From Emmonsiellopsis sp. PD_33 (taxonomy: Eukaryota > Ascomycota > Eurotiomycetes > Onygenales > Ajellomycetaceae), in assembly GCA_032988165.1 (NCBI GenBank), contig JANTQF010000034.1, positions 62,001 to 126,000 on the forward strand: a stretch of 64,000 nucleotides of DNA, read 5' to 3'. The notes below the pieces were generated by a model, which was not told the origin of the DNA, searched no databases, and saw only the letters and a list, made by a program, of their open reading frames with translations. Numbering within the stretch: the first letter of the stretch is position 1; every line of letters starts with the position of its first letter. The position numbers and the translations under genes are program-made. Shown piece by piece: positions 1 to 12,128 of this stretch.

Positions 1-2929
1 TCTTCTTCTTCTTCTCTATTATTTCTATCCCCAACCACAGCATCATCATCTAATAATAAATATAAAATATAGATATATAATAATAATAAATCACTCTATT
101 ACTCACTTCAAGTAGAGAAAATAGCATATTCTTTTATGAGCCTCATTCTGTGCCTCTATCTTTAATCTCTTTTACTTTAATGTCTTTTTCTTCATCTTTT
201 TCTCAACAAATGATGACTGTTCTACCCCAACATATTAATTAGAAACCTATAGATAGTCTCAGAACTGTAGTAGCTTTTACTAAGCTTTAATCATCATTAG
301 GCTGTTTACTACTGAAGCTATTTTTATATCTAAAAAGACCTTCATCTTAACTGCTAGATTAGTATATACATCTAACTTAATTAATACTCTATCATTATAT
401 TCTTTATTTGATTAACTTACTGGTCAGATACCACTGCTCAAGTTTACTTGACTTTTTAAAGTTAATTACTAGGTGAACCCAGAAAAAGACATGGAAAAAT
501 TTCTTCTGAGAGAAATTGCAGGAGAAGATTGAGAATAGAGATTTATATGATATATGAAAATATCAGCCTGCATTAGAATTCTTTACTTTAACAATGTTGA
601 TTTTATTTGTAATTTATTACTATATTATCAGTATAAATCTATAATACTAGCCTGAACTGACTTACTCAAAGTAGTGATAAACTCTGATTCTTCTACTCTT
701 TTATCTAATTTAGAACCTTCTCCTACTTGCCCAACTAGATGCTTAGATTCTCTACTCCCTCAGAAAATATCATCTCTATAATAAAGTCACTTTTTTCCTT
801 TATAAAGAAGAGGACATACATCTACACTACTTCCTACTGAAGGTAGTCCTCTCTTAGCTTGATTGTGATCTTATATCATACTGCATCAGAATGTAAGACT
901 CTAGCTTTTCATTGCTTTTTAGTTGTACTATCTGGCTGTATCTCTAGCTTCTAATTATAAGCTTGATTTTACTCCTACTCTTTCTCTTTTTATTCTGATT
1001 CTCTTCCTACTCTTCTTACTTTCTTCTGTCAGCCATTTTAGGTTCAATCATCATCAAGTAAGACTTGATTTATAACATTTAGATCCTATTTCATTGTAAA
1101 TTTCTCTTCAATCTTATAGGTTTTATTCATGGAATACACTACCATCATTTCTATCTATCTGATAAGCTAATAGGTAAATATAATAGATTTTAAGAAATAA
1201 TCTCTAGAACTCTCTACTTCTGATGTTTTTTCAAAGAGTAATCTCTACACTTCCAACATCTTTTTCAGAATTAGCCCCCTTGAGGCTCAAAAAATAACTA
1301 AGTACCCATAATATACCTTCTGAATCTTTCTAATTTCATAATAATAATAACAACAACATCCCCTAACTTCATCTCATTAAGTAGCTAGTACAGCTACTGA
1401 AGGATCATCAAAATGAGGCAATTCAAGCATTAAGATTTGAAAAAGTACCTCCTGAGACTCTCTATCCATTGAGATTCTAATTTCAGTTGCAGGGCTTCAG
1501 TTGCTTGCCTACTCTCACCACTCAACATTACTTTCAGGCAAGATGATCACATTTTACCATCTATTAAAGGTAATAATAACTTTAAGATGGACTCTGATAG
1601 TAATATAGAGCCTACTGAAGTATATATTCAAGCTTCTACTCCTATATTTATTTCTATTACTAATGAAATATAAGATGTTGGGAGCTATGATCCTCAATCT
1701 GAAGATAGTAGCAATAAGATTCTAAAGAACTCTGATATACAGTAACTATTAGAAAGTCAACTAGAAAACAGCACAGACATTCAAGAGGTTGAGAAAGAGA
1801 TTGAGGAAGAAATTGATAAAGAGACTGAGGAAGAGACTCAGAGAAATATTACATTAAATACTCTATTTATTGAAAATGCTCTAATAGATGCTGATAATAC
1901 TAATTCTACTACAATTTTACCACATAAATATAGTATTAGAGACATCAATATGTTCATATTAGTAATGGGGCTATGATGTGAGGATTTAGGAATTTTAAGA
2001 GAGTAGTATTACTCTTTTTTGCAGATTCTCAAGTCTCTCTGAAACATTACACTTATATATACCCTTCCTAAAGGGTTATCTATGCTTAAGAAGGCATGCC
2101 AGGCCTAGTTCCCAATTCTCCCAGTCTAAACAACTGAGATACTAATAATATTAAAATCTCAGATATTGACACTTTTACTAGCTCAGAAGAAAACTATCAA
2201 GAAATCCATGAGTACTATATACTTTCAGAATTTAATTGCTCTAGTAAAGTCTCTCCTATAATCACCTACATTTCAAAGCAAGCTACATATTAGTATGGTA
2301 GAGCTTATCAACAAGCTAAAAGAGTTATAATACTTAAGAAGCTGAGGAGCTTCTATTAAGTATAACTCTAGCCATCTACCTTGATACTTACTGATAAATA
2401 AACTGATATTCCCATCAGATTTTATTAAGTATAAATATGAGAAAACAACATATTAATACAGCAGTAATCTAGTAATATATCATTTTGAAAAAATCCTCTA
2501 CATTAGAAGAGATTATAAAACTAATTCACCACTTCAAAATTATATAGTTATAAAGATTCAAGATGTACTTCATTATTTATCTGATCTCTATTAGGATAAA
2601 TTAGCACATCTGAATCCCTTATTTAGAATTAAGGAATTAATTTTCATTGAGAATCAAGCATTCTTTATTTAGACTGAAAAAATCATATCTCAAGTGAATA
2701 TCTTTATTAATACTATCTTTAGTGCCTCTAAAAGTAATATGAGATCTCCATCATACAATCCAACTTAATATTTTATCCAAAGGATTATTTAAACCTCCTC
2801 AAATAGAGTGATTACTCAGCTGTATTACTGATCTACCCCTCTACATGGAGAATTAGAGATTAATGCATATAAAAGATATACACTTAAGAGCTTATTCTAC
2901 TCTAATAAAAAGATTATATCTCTTCTGTA

Positions 2930-3420
2930 TCAACTTTTCATTGATGGGTTTAGCTTATACCAAAATATATATTAGAGCCTAATGAGATACTATATGATCT
3001 CTGCCCTGAGTGCATCTGAATGTTCTAAATAGATGAATGTTTTTATCCTTATGTTTGAGCCCCATGAAATAAATTTTCCAGACATTATTGATAGTCTATC
3101 CTCAGGACTAGTAAAGCTTGACTACCCTGAGGTCAGAATGGTCATCAATGAAGAGGCTATATAAATTATTGCATTTTGTATGATCTTTCTTAGGGATATA
3201 TCTTAGTAGAATGACAATGCTGGTATTAAACATCTAATTGCAATACTTTCATATTGGAATTGCATGATTAATAAGAAGAATTGAGGAAATCTTACTTATA
3301 ATCTTCAAATAAATGGCTAATATTATTATCAGATGCAACATCTTTAGAATTAAATTAATAATATAACTATTCAGACCTGAAAGGAGTAATTATGCAAGTA
3401 GTTCAGAATGAGTGCTAACT
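2930..3420 (+). pseudogene. Remnant of a large transposase-like protein (possibly tnp2/CACTA type)
   Basis: One plus-strand frame beginning near 2943 reads coherently for about 150 codons with scattered stops. It contains DGFSLYQN, then SASECSK, MNVFILMFEPHEINFPDIID, then NDNAGIKH followed by a WNCMINKKN segment. The overall texture (a DGF opening, a PHG-like turn, a D-containing segment and a Cys-rich NAG..C..C segment) recalls large fungal transposase-type proteins that I associate loosely with tnp2/CACTA elements. That family assignment is recollection, not a demonstrated match. Flanking frames at 2100-2340 and 3950-4450 also look coding-like and may belong to the same element. Confidence 0.35.
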
Positions 3421-4929
3421 AAATACTACTATTTAAAATATATCTTAGTCTAAATTTGATGACATATTTCCCATTAAATCTATATCATAATGAATACTTA
3501 GGAATCTTAAAGATTGTATATCACATTCTCATCTTCTGCATGTTATCTTAATTAGGGTAAAAGTAGTATTTATAGATGCTACATACCTTCTCATTTCTTT
3601 AAGATTAGGGCTGTTTATAATCTCTATTAACACATCTTAAATCATATCAATTATAGGAGTATGCTCAGGCCTCAGTCATAATCCCCTTAATTCTTCAATT
3701 ATGCATAATAAATAAATGAATCAATTTAGCTGTGCTGTCTATTCTATTCATTATGTTCTCATCCCCAGGAGTATCTCTAAAAAGCCTGATGATAGATATA
3801 TTTACATCTATTACTAGAAGTAATATGATCCTTATGTTGGCTTTACTAAAAATATATAATTCTAATAAGGTAGCTGAGATAATTTTATATACTCAACAAC
3901 AACTATAGAAGCTCCTCAAGATAGTAGCCCAGACTGTGCCTTGAGAACAGTCCTATTTGGCATCCCATACTAGGTCTATTGCAAGTCAGTTTGCCTCATC
4001 AGGGCCTAATGGACTAGCTCCTAACACTGGCATTGAAATTGACAATCTAATAGAGTCAATTAAAAAGGTTTGATTCCTTTAGAATATAAAAGCCTGCTCT
4101 AATATGCACATCAGATTACATTATATCAATTAGATTAAAGAGTATGGAGTTGCAAATAATTATAATATTCTAATAGATAAAGATAAATATTAAGACTATA
4201 AATACTTAGTCCTTCAAATAAATTATTAGAATGTAGAAAAGATATTGCTAGTTCAAGAAAGCTTTTAATATATTTTGCAGCTTGAACTTCAGAGCTCATT
4301 TAATAAGATAGATTAAGGTCTTCAGGTAAAAATGTAAGAAATTAATCAATAATACTCAGCCCTTTTTCAGAGTCTTCTAAAGCTTGATATTTATAATATT
4401 AAAGCCAACTTAAATTCTCATAACATTATTCTTTAAGCATCATCTAAATATGAGGTAGTTCATGTCTGGTTTCAAATACTAGCTTGCAGTAAGATAGATA
4501 TATTTAATATTAAAAGTATAAATTTATTACTTATTGAAATCCTACATCTCTTTCTCAAAAAGCTTCAAAGTGCCTATGAAATTAACTAGAAAAAGCCCTT
4601 AATAATTAAGCTAGGCTTCCAGGTAGTTCAGTTCTTTCAAAACATCAGCTTCTGCTTCCCTAATTGGACACAAAGGACAATAATCTCACAGGGGGATGTT
4701 ATTAATTATTAAAACTTGAAGATGAAATGAATAACTACCATCTTTATTCATATATTAGGTGAGAAGAAGTATATATTCTTCTCCATTATTTAATTGTAGA
4801 TAATGCAATAAAATTGACTACTAAATCTTCCAGTTTTTAGAATAAATAAGAGTAATAACTTCTATATAATTATTAAACTACCTGTAATCCCCCAACTAAA
4901 CTTATATGTAATTCTAATTAACACACTGT

Positions 4930-5045
4930 TTACTCTTCTTACTCCTCTTACTCTAACTACTCCTCTTACTCTAATTGCTCCTCTTACTCTAACTGCTTCT
5001 CTCACTCTAATTACTTTAATTACTCTAATTGCTTTACTCACTTCA
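4930..5045. repeat. 18-bp minisatellite
   Basis: An imperfect tandem repeat with period 18 bp and a unit close to ACTCCTCTTACTCTAACT is repeated about five to six times. Variation is mostly T/C. On the minus strand it reads as an artificial Arg/Val-rich peptide; I treat that open frame as a by-product of the repeat. Confidence 0.7.
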
Positions 5046-5254
5046 TCTGCAGTATTAATATCCATTTTCTATTCCTACCTGACTACTGATTCTACTGCAA
5101 ATAATCTATCATTTAACTATACTAGTAGATATCTTATGCTTTGCTCTTGAGAGGTCTTATTTCTATGATTTAATTGATTATTTAATGAAATCAGGTGTTT
5201 TTGTAGTGCTAGATAAAAAAATGCAATGAAATTAAATCTAATAGAGCAAAGTTA

Positions 5255-5290
5255 AGCAAGAAGTAGTAGTAATAGTAGTAGTAATAGGGT
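5255..5290. repeat. Short trinucleotide (AGT)n tract
   Basis: An AGTAGTAGTAATAGTAGTAGTAATAG-type microsatellite lies near the right end of the AT-rich block. No gene is associated with it. Confidence 0.6.
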
Positions 5291-5498
5291 TTCTGACTAA
5301 TTAATCAGATGTCATCTGATGGTCAATCAGCTATTAACTAGCCATTAATTACCTATTTATTTGATTAGAGGGGAGTCAACTAGCTATCTATTTAATTAGG
5401 TGGGCATCAATTCCAAATTAAATGTCTAGCAAAAGTTAACAGTTAAGGGAGATTTACAGTTGTTAGCATATAGTTCCAAGAAAACCATCAGAGGAAGT

Positions 5499-5529
5499 TG
5501 ATGGTTGGTTGACAGTCAGTCAACCATCA
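5499..5529. other. Near-perfect hairpin at the AT/GC boundary
   Basis: Two 15-nt arms, TGATGGTTGGTTGAC and its near reverse complement, are separated by one base; 13 of 15 positions pair. It sits immediately outside the point where CpG-containing DNA starts (about 5.59 kb). It may be a decayed repeat terminus or simple foldback; no function can be assigned. Confidence 0.5.
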
Positions 5530-5559
5530 GACAACAGTTTTTCAGAGCCATATATTTCT

Positions 5560-6500
5560 GGTATGGCTGATTGATTCTTTATTGTAATTATTATATACGT
5601 CTTTTGTTGCTAACAGTCATACGGAATATATATACTGTCTTTTCTTTTCTCTGCCCAGCTACAATCAGTCCTATGGAGGACAAGCCAAGCCCGATTCAAA
5701 GAAATTGTACGCTTCCTCCAGTTGATTCCCCAGGCACAGCTAGCATTGCGGGTTCAAACTCAAAGCAAGCCTGCCCGGCGTGCCCGCCAAGCACTGCCGG
5801 ATCCATAACTCCCAAGCATGGGGCCACATTGGACCAATTTTCCAGTCACAGAACTTCGAAGGAAGCGTGGATGTTAACGATATCATCCAATACCTGTCGC
5901 CAACAGGCCAACATCACCAGCAACGCCCGATTCAAGCCCTGGGCGCCATATTTAACACTCCCAGCCAGCAACCGGACAACGGCGGTAACTCTACAAGCAG
6001 ATATAGACTTTTACCTCTCCGTCAACATCCACAAGGCCATCCACAGGGCCTCATTTTCCGTCCTGGTTCGATTCTACACATCATCCATATGAAGTTAGCT
6101 GTAACTGGTTTACACCGTTACAACCTGCGTGCGCTGTCATTCCGCCCGCCCAACCACCGGATGGCCGTTTCGAAGGTATCAAAGCGACTTGATTGAACAG
6201 AAGGCCCGATAGGCCCCGTATTTTTGTGGAGTCAGCAAGCCGATCTGCGGGGGAATCGTCAGAGGCAGCGCTGGTCACCAGACTTTGAACACTCGGCATG
6301 ACATCGTGGCGGCAAAGGCTGATGGATTCGGCTTTATCTTTATTTTATGGCGTAAGATCGGTTATGCTTGTTTTAACGGGGAGCCATCGTGATAGCCGGA
6401 GGGGTGTCACGAATCATTCTAGTGTTTGGCTAAATGGGGTTGGCTGGCACAAGACGCACTGCTGCTGCTGTACGGAGTAACTGCATCAACTTCCTAACGT
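5560..6500 (+). pseudogene. GC-rich stretch with fragmented coding-like frames; possible broken gene
   Basis: CpG-containing DNA resumes here, but no clean gene is visible. On the plus strand, short protein-like segments follow each other in different frames: YNQSYGGQAKPDSKKLYASS (about 5660-5720), a segment in another frame around 5690-5790, then a Gln/Pro/His-rich frame about 5780-6196 containing WGHIGPIFQSQNFEGSVDV. A frame open from 5571 through the same stretch is rich in Ser/Thr/Pro and not protein-like to me. The pattern fits a frameshifted pseudogene or a gene whose introns I cannot place. No family recognised. Confidence 0.3.
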
Positions 6501-6701
6501 CGGCCTAGAATAAGTCGAGAGACAAAAAGGGCCATTTTTATCCAAATTTCTCTCAAAGTAGTCTATCTCATAATGTTATAAGATCTTGGTACTTCACCAG
6601 TAGAATCAAATCCAACCAATATAACAAGGGGTATACACGCAGAAATAACACCAAAAAGTCCTTCCAAACTGCCCGTTCCTCACCATGACGCGCCCTGATT
6701 A
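6500..6701. other. 3' flank of the carrier gene, no gene seen
   Basis: About 200 bp of moderately AT-rich sequence downstream of the minus-strand carrier stop codon; it presumably holds its 3' UTR. No coding signal or structured RNA was noticed. Confidence 0.5.
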
Positions 6702-8119
6702 TTATGTGAGGATTATGTCATACCCATCTTGCCGTATATGCACAGTCTCTGCATCGACACCATATTTACGCCTGACCAATTCGAAGATGATGAGGCCAGC
6801 ACTCGTGCTGGGCACCTGGCGGACGGCATTGACAAAAAATCCTTTGAACAACCAAGTACGCCATCCTCCCGCACGCAAAGCCCGACGCTGGCATCGTCTA
6901 TATAACTCCTGATATGCCTGATAATGATGCGCCATCATCTTCCTGCCGGAATGATCCAGGCGTGCCATGCGATCAATGTGGTCTAATCTTTCGTAATAGA
7001 CATTCTGCATGATTGTAAGGGGATGCTGCACTAGCTGCTGTGCTGCCGACGCGGTGATCCCGGCAAGCATCAGAAAACACGGTTCTAATGCATAGTGCGG
7101 CCGGATCGAAGGGACGTCGCTAGAAGATATGTCCTGCGAGGATAGTTTTTCCACAAGGGCGGGGTGAAGCGAGCCGTAATAAAATGCAACGAATGAATAG
7201 TATCCCTGGGATTTAATCGTTTCAAACACTCCAAAAAAGAGAGCAGATCCAAAGGCGTCCTTTAAAAAGGATAGCCCCCAACCGGAGAAGATCCCACGGA
7301 TCCCTATTTCATGCAACTTGTGTTTTCCATACTGCCACACATTCCTGTATTGGCCCTTCAAAACATACTTGGTCCTAAAGCGTACCTGAAGGGCGTCCAA
7401 GGGCGCTGCGACTATGGATTGTATTGTCCCTGCAGCAAAGCCGGCTGCGAACGTCAGACCCGGATCAGGGGGTGGGTAGATTCGTTTAGTAGCTTGCAAT
7501 GTCGGCTCGTGCAATCCACCTAGTATTTGAAGATATGAAGTATATAAAATCGCCCCTACCCTATTTCAGAGATGGTTTCGATTAGCTACGAACATGCTAA
7601 TCGATTGACGAAGTCTAGGTGGAATGGAAACCCACCCAACATTCGCCATAAGCGGCGGGAGAACTTGATCCGGTAAGAAGCGCCAGCCGTATGTGCGGAC
7701 GGCGTGTGCAAGTAAACCTGGAGTGGTTGTACGCCATGACCAACCCCCCTCCGTTGCCCTTGGGTTTATCGCTTTGGCTAGCGCCTGAGATATCGGCTAT
7801 CAGTTTCGGAACGTTTGTGCAAGAAAAGGCATCAAGAGACTCGTACCATGTAGCTGGGGAATGTCGTCAATAATCCAGCCATCACAAGGGTTAGAACGCT
7901 TGAAAAGACCTACTCGACTCGTGTGCGAAAAAATGCCTTCGCAGGGGCCCTGAAATAAAAGGCCACAGCCTGGGCGCTTAGAGCGCGCACTCCTGCCGCC
8001 GACGCGCCAGTCGCAGCATTGGTTCGAGGTTTCCGGCGAGCCGTGTCCTCTGGATCGGTATCGACGGGAGCCTCTCCATCAAAGCTTGTACTGGGCAAAT
8101 TGCCAGAAATAATGGACAT
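6702..8119 (-). CDS. Mitochondrial carrier (SLC25-type) protein, 4 exons including a 7-nt microexon
   Basis: Exons on the minus strand are 8119-7914, 7853-7847, 7784-7636 and 7560-6702, giving 1221 nt (406 aa plus stop). The introns are 60, 62 and 75 nt. The protein has a long polar N-terminus (MSIISGNLP...), then ALSAQAVAFYF, DYMALAKAINPR, a WSWRTTTPGLLAHAVRTYGW segment, VGVGAILYTSYLQ, and at residue about 174 the carrier signature PLDALQVRFR; a weaker one is HPLTIMQ near the third quarter. Such proteins sit in the inner mitochondrial membrane and exchange solutes; the substrate cannot be read from sequence. The signatures are divergent, and 406 aa is longer than the usual 300. The start is the ATG that opens the frame matching the conserved N-terminus; in-frame codons lie upstream. 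The second exon (C TAC ATG) is required to join ...TRVD to Y M A.. in frame. Confidence 0.85.
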
Positions 8120-8678
8120 ATTTTTAGGACAGTAGGGATCGGGGATGACTCCATGAGGGTAGCGAGCGGGTGGATAAGCAGCGGAATTCCAGACTAGAAG
8201 CGAGTGACACCGGTATGTGTCGCTGTTACCGCAATGAACAGTATCATGATCGCATTCGCATCCCGTCAAAAAGCAGGTAAAGAAAAGACGGCGACATCGA
8301 GGGGTCGGTCAACAGACCAACAGACGGCAGCCGAAAAAAAGTCACGGTGGTCGTCTCGCGGGCAGCCGAGCACCGAGCAAACAGGACAAACATTCCATTA
8401 ACGCACAGCCGGCGCTAGGCTCGATCGGGCTAAAGGCCAAACGCGTTTACGCTCAACCTCCCAAGCGCGCTCAGCTTCTTCTCGTCGTGTTTCTTTTGAG
8501 CTCTCAGTCCGTCTTCACCTCGCCCCGCCACGCTGTATCAGCTCTGAGGGCCTCGATTCTTTGTTTCGGCCTGTGCCTTTCGCCCTTGCTCTATAGGGAC
8601 ATTCATTCAGTCTTTTCCCTATCATCCCATCCTCGCCAAACCACCATTCTAGTTCCTCCATAGCTCCCATCCACCAAC
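8120..8678. promoter_or_regulatory. Shared divergent promoter of the carrier gene and SPT16
   Basis: The 559 bp between the two start codons is GC-rich and CpG-containing, with pyrimidine-rich tracts (CTTCTTCTCGTCG, TTTCTTTTGAGC, CCTCGCC) on the SPT16 side, typical of fungal promoters of highly expressed genes. No definite TATA box is seen. It must contain both 5' UTRs, so any regulatory change here could affect both genes. Confidence 0.55.
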
Positions 8679-11600
8679 ATGGGGGAGGAGATAAAAATCG
8701 ACAAGGCGACGTTTTCCAATCGCCTGTCATCCTTCTATTCAGCATGGAAGGCCGACAAGCGATCGTCAAATCCCGTCTTTGCTGGCGCTGGGTCGATTGT
8801 CATACTCATGGGTAAAACTGAGGAGGCAAATTCGTTCCAGAAGAATAATGCCATGCATGTGAGTGCTATTATCTTGGCTACTATCGTCTTCAGTCCATAT
8901 CTGACATATATTACTCGATATTTTTAGTTCTGGCTTCTTGGCTACGAATTCCCCGCGACGCTCTTCGTTTTCACCCTGGAGGCCATGTACGTGGTGACAA
9001 CAGCGAAGAAAGGTGTGTGGCATCTCTAACCAAACCCCCGCGGTACCAATCGCCAGATCGCTAACACCTTATAATCCCAACAGCGAAACACCTCGAGCAT
9101 TTAAAGGGTGGCAAGATACCAGTTGAAATTCTAGTTACGACGAAGGACGCCGAGCAAAAGGCCAAAGTTTTTGAAAAGTGCTTAGACGTGATAAAAAATG
9201 CTGGCGTAAGTGGTTTGCCATTGATAGATGACGAGCATGAATCTAATGCGATTTATAGAAGAAAGTGGGAGTCCTTCCCAAAGACACATCTACAGGTCCG
9301 TTTGCGGAGGAATGGAAACGAGTGTTTGGCGAGATATCAAAAGAAGTGGAAGAAGTTGATATTGCTCCCGCTCTCTCCTCGGTTGCCTTCTCTGTCAAGG
9401 GTCCGGAAGAATTGGTGAGTGATGTCCCTTTGGCTCTTTGCGACAGCCATTTGCTAATGCGGCTTTGGTTAGATTTCCATTCGAAATGCGTCTCGTGCGT
9501 GCAGTGGCCTCATGTCGGAATACTTCGTCGATGAAATGTCGCAGCTTCTTGATGAAGAGAAGAAAATAACGCACAAAGCACTTGCGGCTAAAGTTGATGC
9601 AAAGATCGATGACGCCAAATTTTTCAACAAACTCGCCAAACTGCCCCCTGAGTTCGATGCCCAGCAAATCGACTGGGCTTATGGTCCTGTCATTCAAAGC
9701 GGCGGAAATTACGACCTTAAATTCACCGCCGTCTCCGATTCGAATAACCTTCACACCGGCATTATCATTGCCGGGTTCGGTATTCGTTACAAGACCTACA
9801 GCTCTGTCATTTCGCGAACATTTTTGGTCGATCCTAGCAAGGCACAAGAAGCTACCTACGCTTTCCTACTAACCATCTACGATGCGGTCATGAAAGACGT
9901 CCGCGATGGAGCCGTGGCCAAAGACTTATATAACAAGGCTATAGGGATGATCAAGGCCAAAAAGCCTGAACTGGAAAAACACTTTCTAAAAAACATTGGC
10001 GCCGGGATAGGAATAGAACTCCGAGACTCCAATATGATTCTCAACGGCAAGAATACGAAAGTTCTCAAGAGCGGAATGACCCTTTGCGTCATGATTGGTT
10101 TTACCGATATCCACGACCCGGATCCAAAAGACAAGAAAAATGAAGTCTACTCAATGGTTATTTCGGACACTGTTCGTGTCGGTGAAAGTGGACCTCACAT
10201 TTTCACGAAGGACGCCGGTATTGACATGGATTCTGTCTCTTTCTACTTCGGCGATGAAGAAGAGACACAGAAGCCGAAGAAGGTAAAGAACGATACTGCG
10301 AGGTCTAGTGCCATTGCAAGTAAAAACATTACCAAGACCAAACTCCGGGCCGAGCGACCAACCCAAAGCAATGAAGGGGCAGAGGCTCGCCGGCGCGAGC
10401 ATCAAAAGGAATTGGCCGCGAAGAAGGTAAAAGAGGGCCTGGAGCGATTTGCTGGCACAACAGGCGATCAGAATGGGGTTTCGCAGAAGAAGTTCAAACG
10501 GTTCGAATCTTATAAACGGGACAATCAGCTCCCTCCCAGGGTTAAAGACCTAGCGATTTACGTCGATCATAAGGCCGCCACCGTGATTGTCCCGATTATG
10601 GGCCGTCCCGTCCCCTTCCATATCAATACAATCAAAAATGCCAGCAAAAGTGACGAAGGAGAGTATGCATACTTGCGCATAAACTTCCTTTCCCCTGGTC
10701 AAGGCGTTGGGAGGAAGGACGACCAGCCTTTTGAGGATCCGTCTGCCCACTTCGTGAGGAATCTAACTTTGAGGTCTAAGGACAACAATCGGCTCGGCCA
10801 AGTTGCACAGGATATCACTGAACTTAGGAAGAATGCACTGAGACGCGAGCAAGAGAAAAAGGAGATGGAAGACGTGGTCGAACAAGATAAGTTGGTTGAA
10901 ATCAGAAGTATGAAGAACCCACAGTATCCTTTCCTTCCGCATCTACTAACTACTTGTCGCAGATCGCCGACCGGTGAAACTTCCCGATGTATATCTTCGA
11001 CCACCACTCGACGGGAAGCGTGTACCAGGTGAAGTCGAAATTCACCAAAACGGTCTCCGATATCAATCTCCACTACGCAGCGAGCACGTTGATGTTCTCT
11101 TTAGCAACGTGAAGCATCTATTCTTCCAGCCATGTGCACATGAGATGATCGTTATAATCCATGTGCATCTAAAAACCCCTATTATGATCGGTAAACGGAA
11201 GACGAAAGATGTTCAATTTTATCGCGAAGCAACAGAAATGCAGTTTGACGAGACCGGAAACCGCAGAAGGAAACATCGCTACGGAGACGAAGAAGAGTTT
11301 GAGGCCGAACAAGAGGAGAGACGACGTAGGCTTGCATTGGATCGAGAATTCAAAGCATTTGCTGAAAAAATTTCGGACGCGGGGAGGGACGAAGGAGTTG
11401 ACGTCGATGTTCCGTTCCGGGAAATTGGTTTCAACGGCGTTCCCAACCGCTCGAATGTTTTGATACAGCCTACTACCGATGCCATTGTGCAGTTGACGGA
11501 ACCTCCCTTCCTCGTAGTTACTTTGAGTGAAATTGAAGTTGCTCATCTAGAACGTGTCCAGGTATGTTATATTACCACGCTTCGAATGCCCAGATGAATT

Positions 11601-12128
11601 GCATATGGATTAACAGGCTAACAAATATATTAGTTCGGCCTCAAAAACTTTGACATGGTATTTGTCTTCAAAGATTTCCATCGCCCACCAGTTCATATTA
11701 ATACCATCCCAGTGGAATCACTAGAAGGTGTTAAAGACTGGTTAGATTCTGTCGATATCGCCTTCTCCGAAGGCCCGCTTAACCTGAACTGGGGCGCCAT
11801 CATGAAAACGGTTACCAGCGACCCTCATGGCTTCTTTGTCGATGGTGGTTGGTCATTCTTAGGAGCTGAATCAGATTCGGAGGAGTCTGAAGAAGAGGAG
11901 GAGTCCGCATTTGAAATGTCCGAATCCGAACTTGGGGCTTCCGAGGAGAGTTCCGAAGACGAAAGCGAGTTTGACGACGATGCTAGTGCTGACGCCAGTG
12001 AAGGCTTCAGCGGCGATGAGGACGAGAGCGGCGGTGAAGACTGGGACGAACTTGAGAAGAAGGCAAAGAAGAAGGACAGAGAGAGTGCGTTGGACGATAG
12101 CGACAAAGGCAAAAAACGAAAGCGGTAA
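8679..12128 (+). CDS. SPT16: FACT histone-chaperone large subunit Spt16, 7 exons
   Basis: Exons are 8679-8858, 8928-9012, 9084-9205, 9259-9414, 9473-10907, 10963-11561 and 11634-12128, totalling 3072 nt (1023 aa), the normal Spt16 length. Introns are 53-72 nt; intron 5 has a perfect TACTAAC. Spt16 pairs with Pob3 in the FACT complex, which loosens and rebuilds nucleosomes during transcription and replication in the nucleus. In order: an N-terminal aminopeptidase-like lobe (about 1-180), a catalytically dead M24 peptidase fold (about 180-440, with GAGIGIELRDS), a charged linker, then a dimerisation/PH-like middle region (about 520-930) with the family-typical VEQDKL, NRRPVKLPDVY, KRVPGEVEIHQNGLRYQS and PHGFFVDGGWSFL. 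The acidic Asp/Glu/Ser tail runs from about 936 and ends in a basic GKKRKR, a probable nuclear localisation signal. The start ATG begins the conserved KATFSNRL segment. Confidence 0.97.

Larger units (their letters stand above)
1..5465. repeat. AT-rich, CpG-free transposon graveyard (left block)
   Basis: This block is strongly AT-rich and I saw no CG dinucleotide in it. No long open frame survives. Short coherent stretches remain, for example an acidic Glu/Asp/Asn-rich stretch at about 1570-1960 on the plus strand and a transposase-like stretch at about 2940-3400. Interruptions are mainly TAA/TAG/TGA where Q, R or W codons are expected, which fits C-to-T decay of repeats. No LTR pair or terminal inverted repeat could be paired within the window, so the outer limits are unknown. 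I infer heterochromatin-like repeat DNA. Confidence 0.75.

Noticed and set aside
4862..5065. Minus-strand open frame rich in Arg/Val
   Set aside because: It is the translation of the 18-bp minisatellite; there is no codon-level evidence of a gene.
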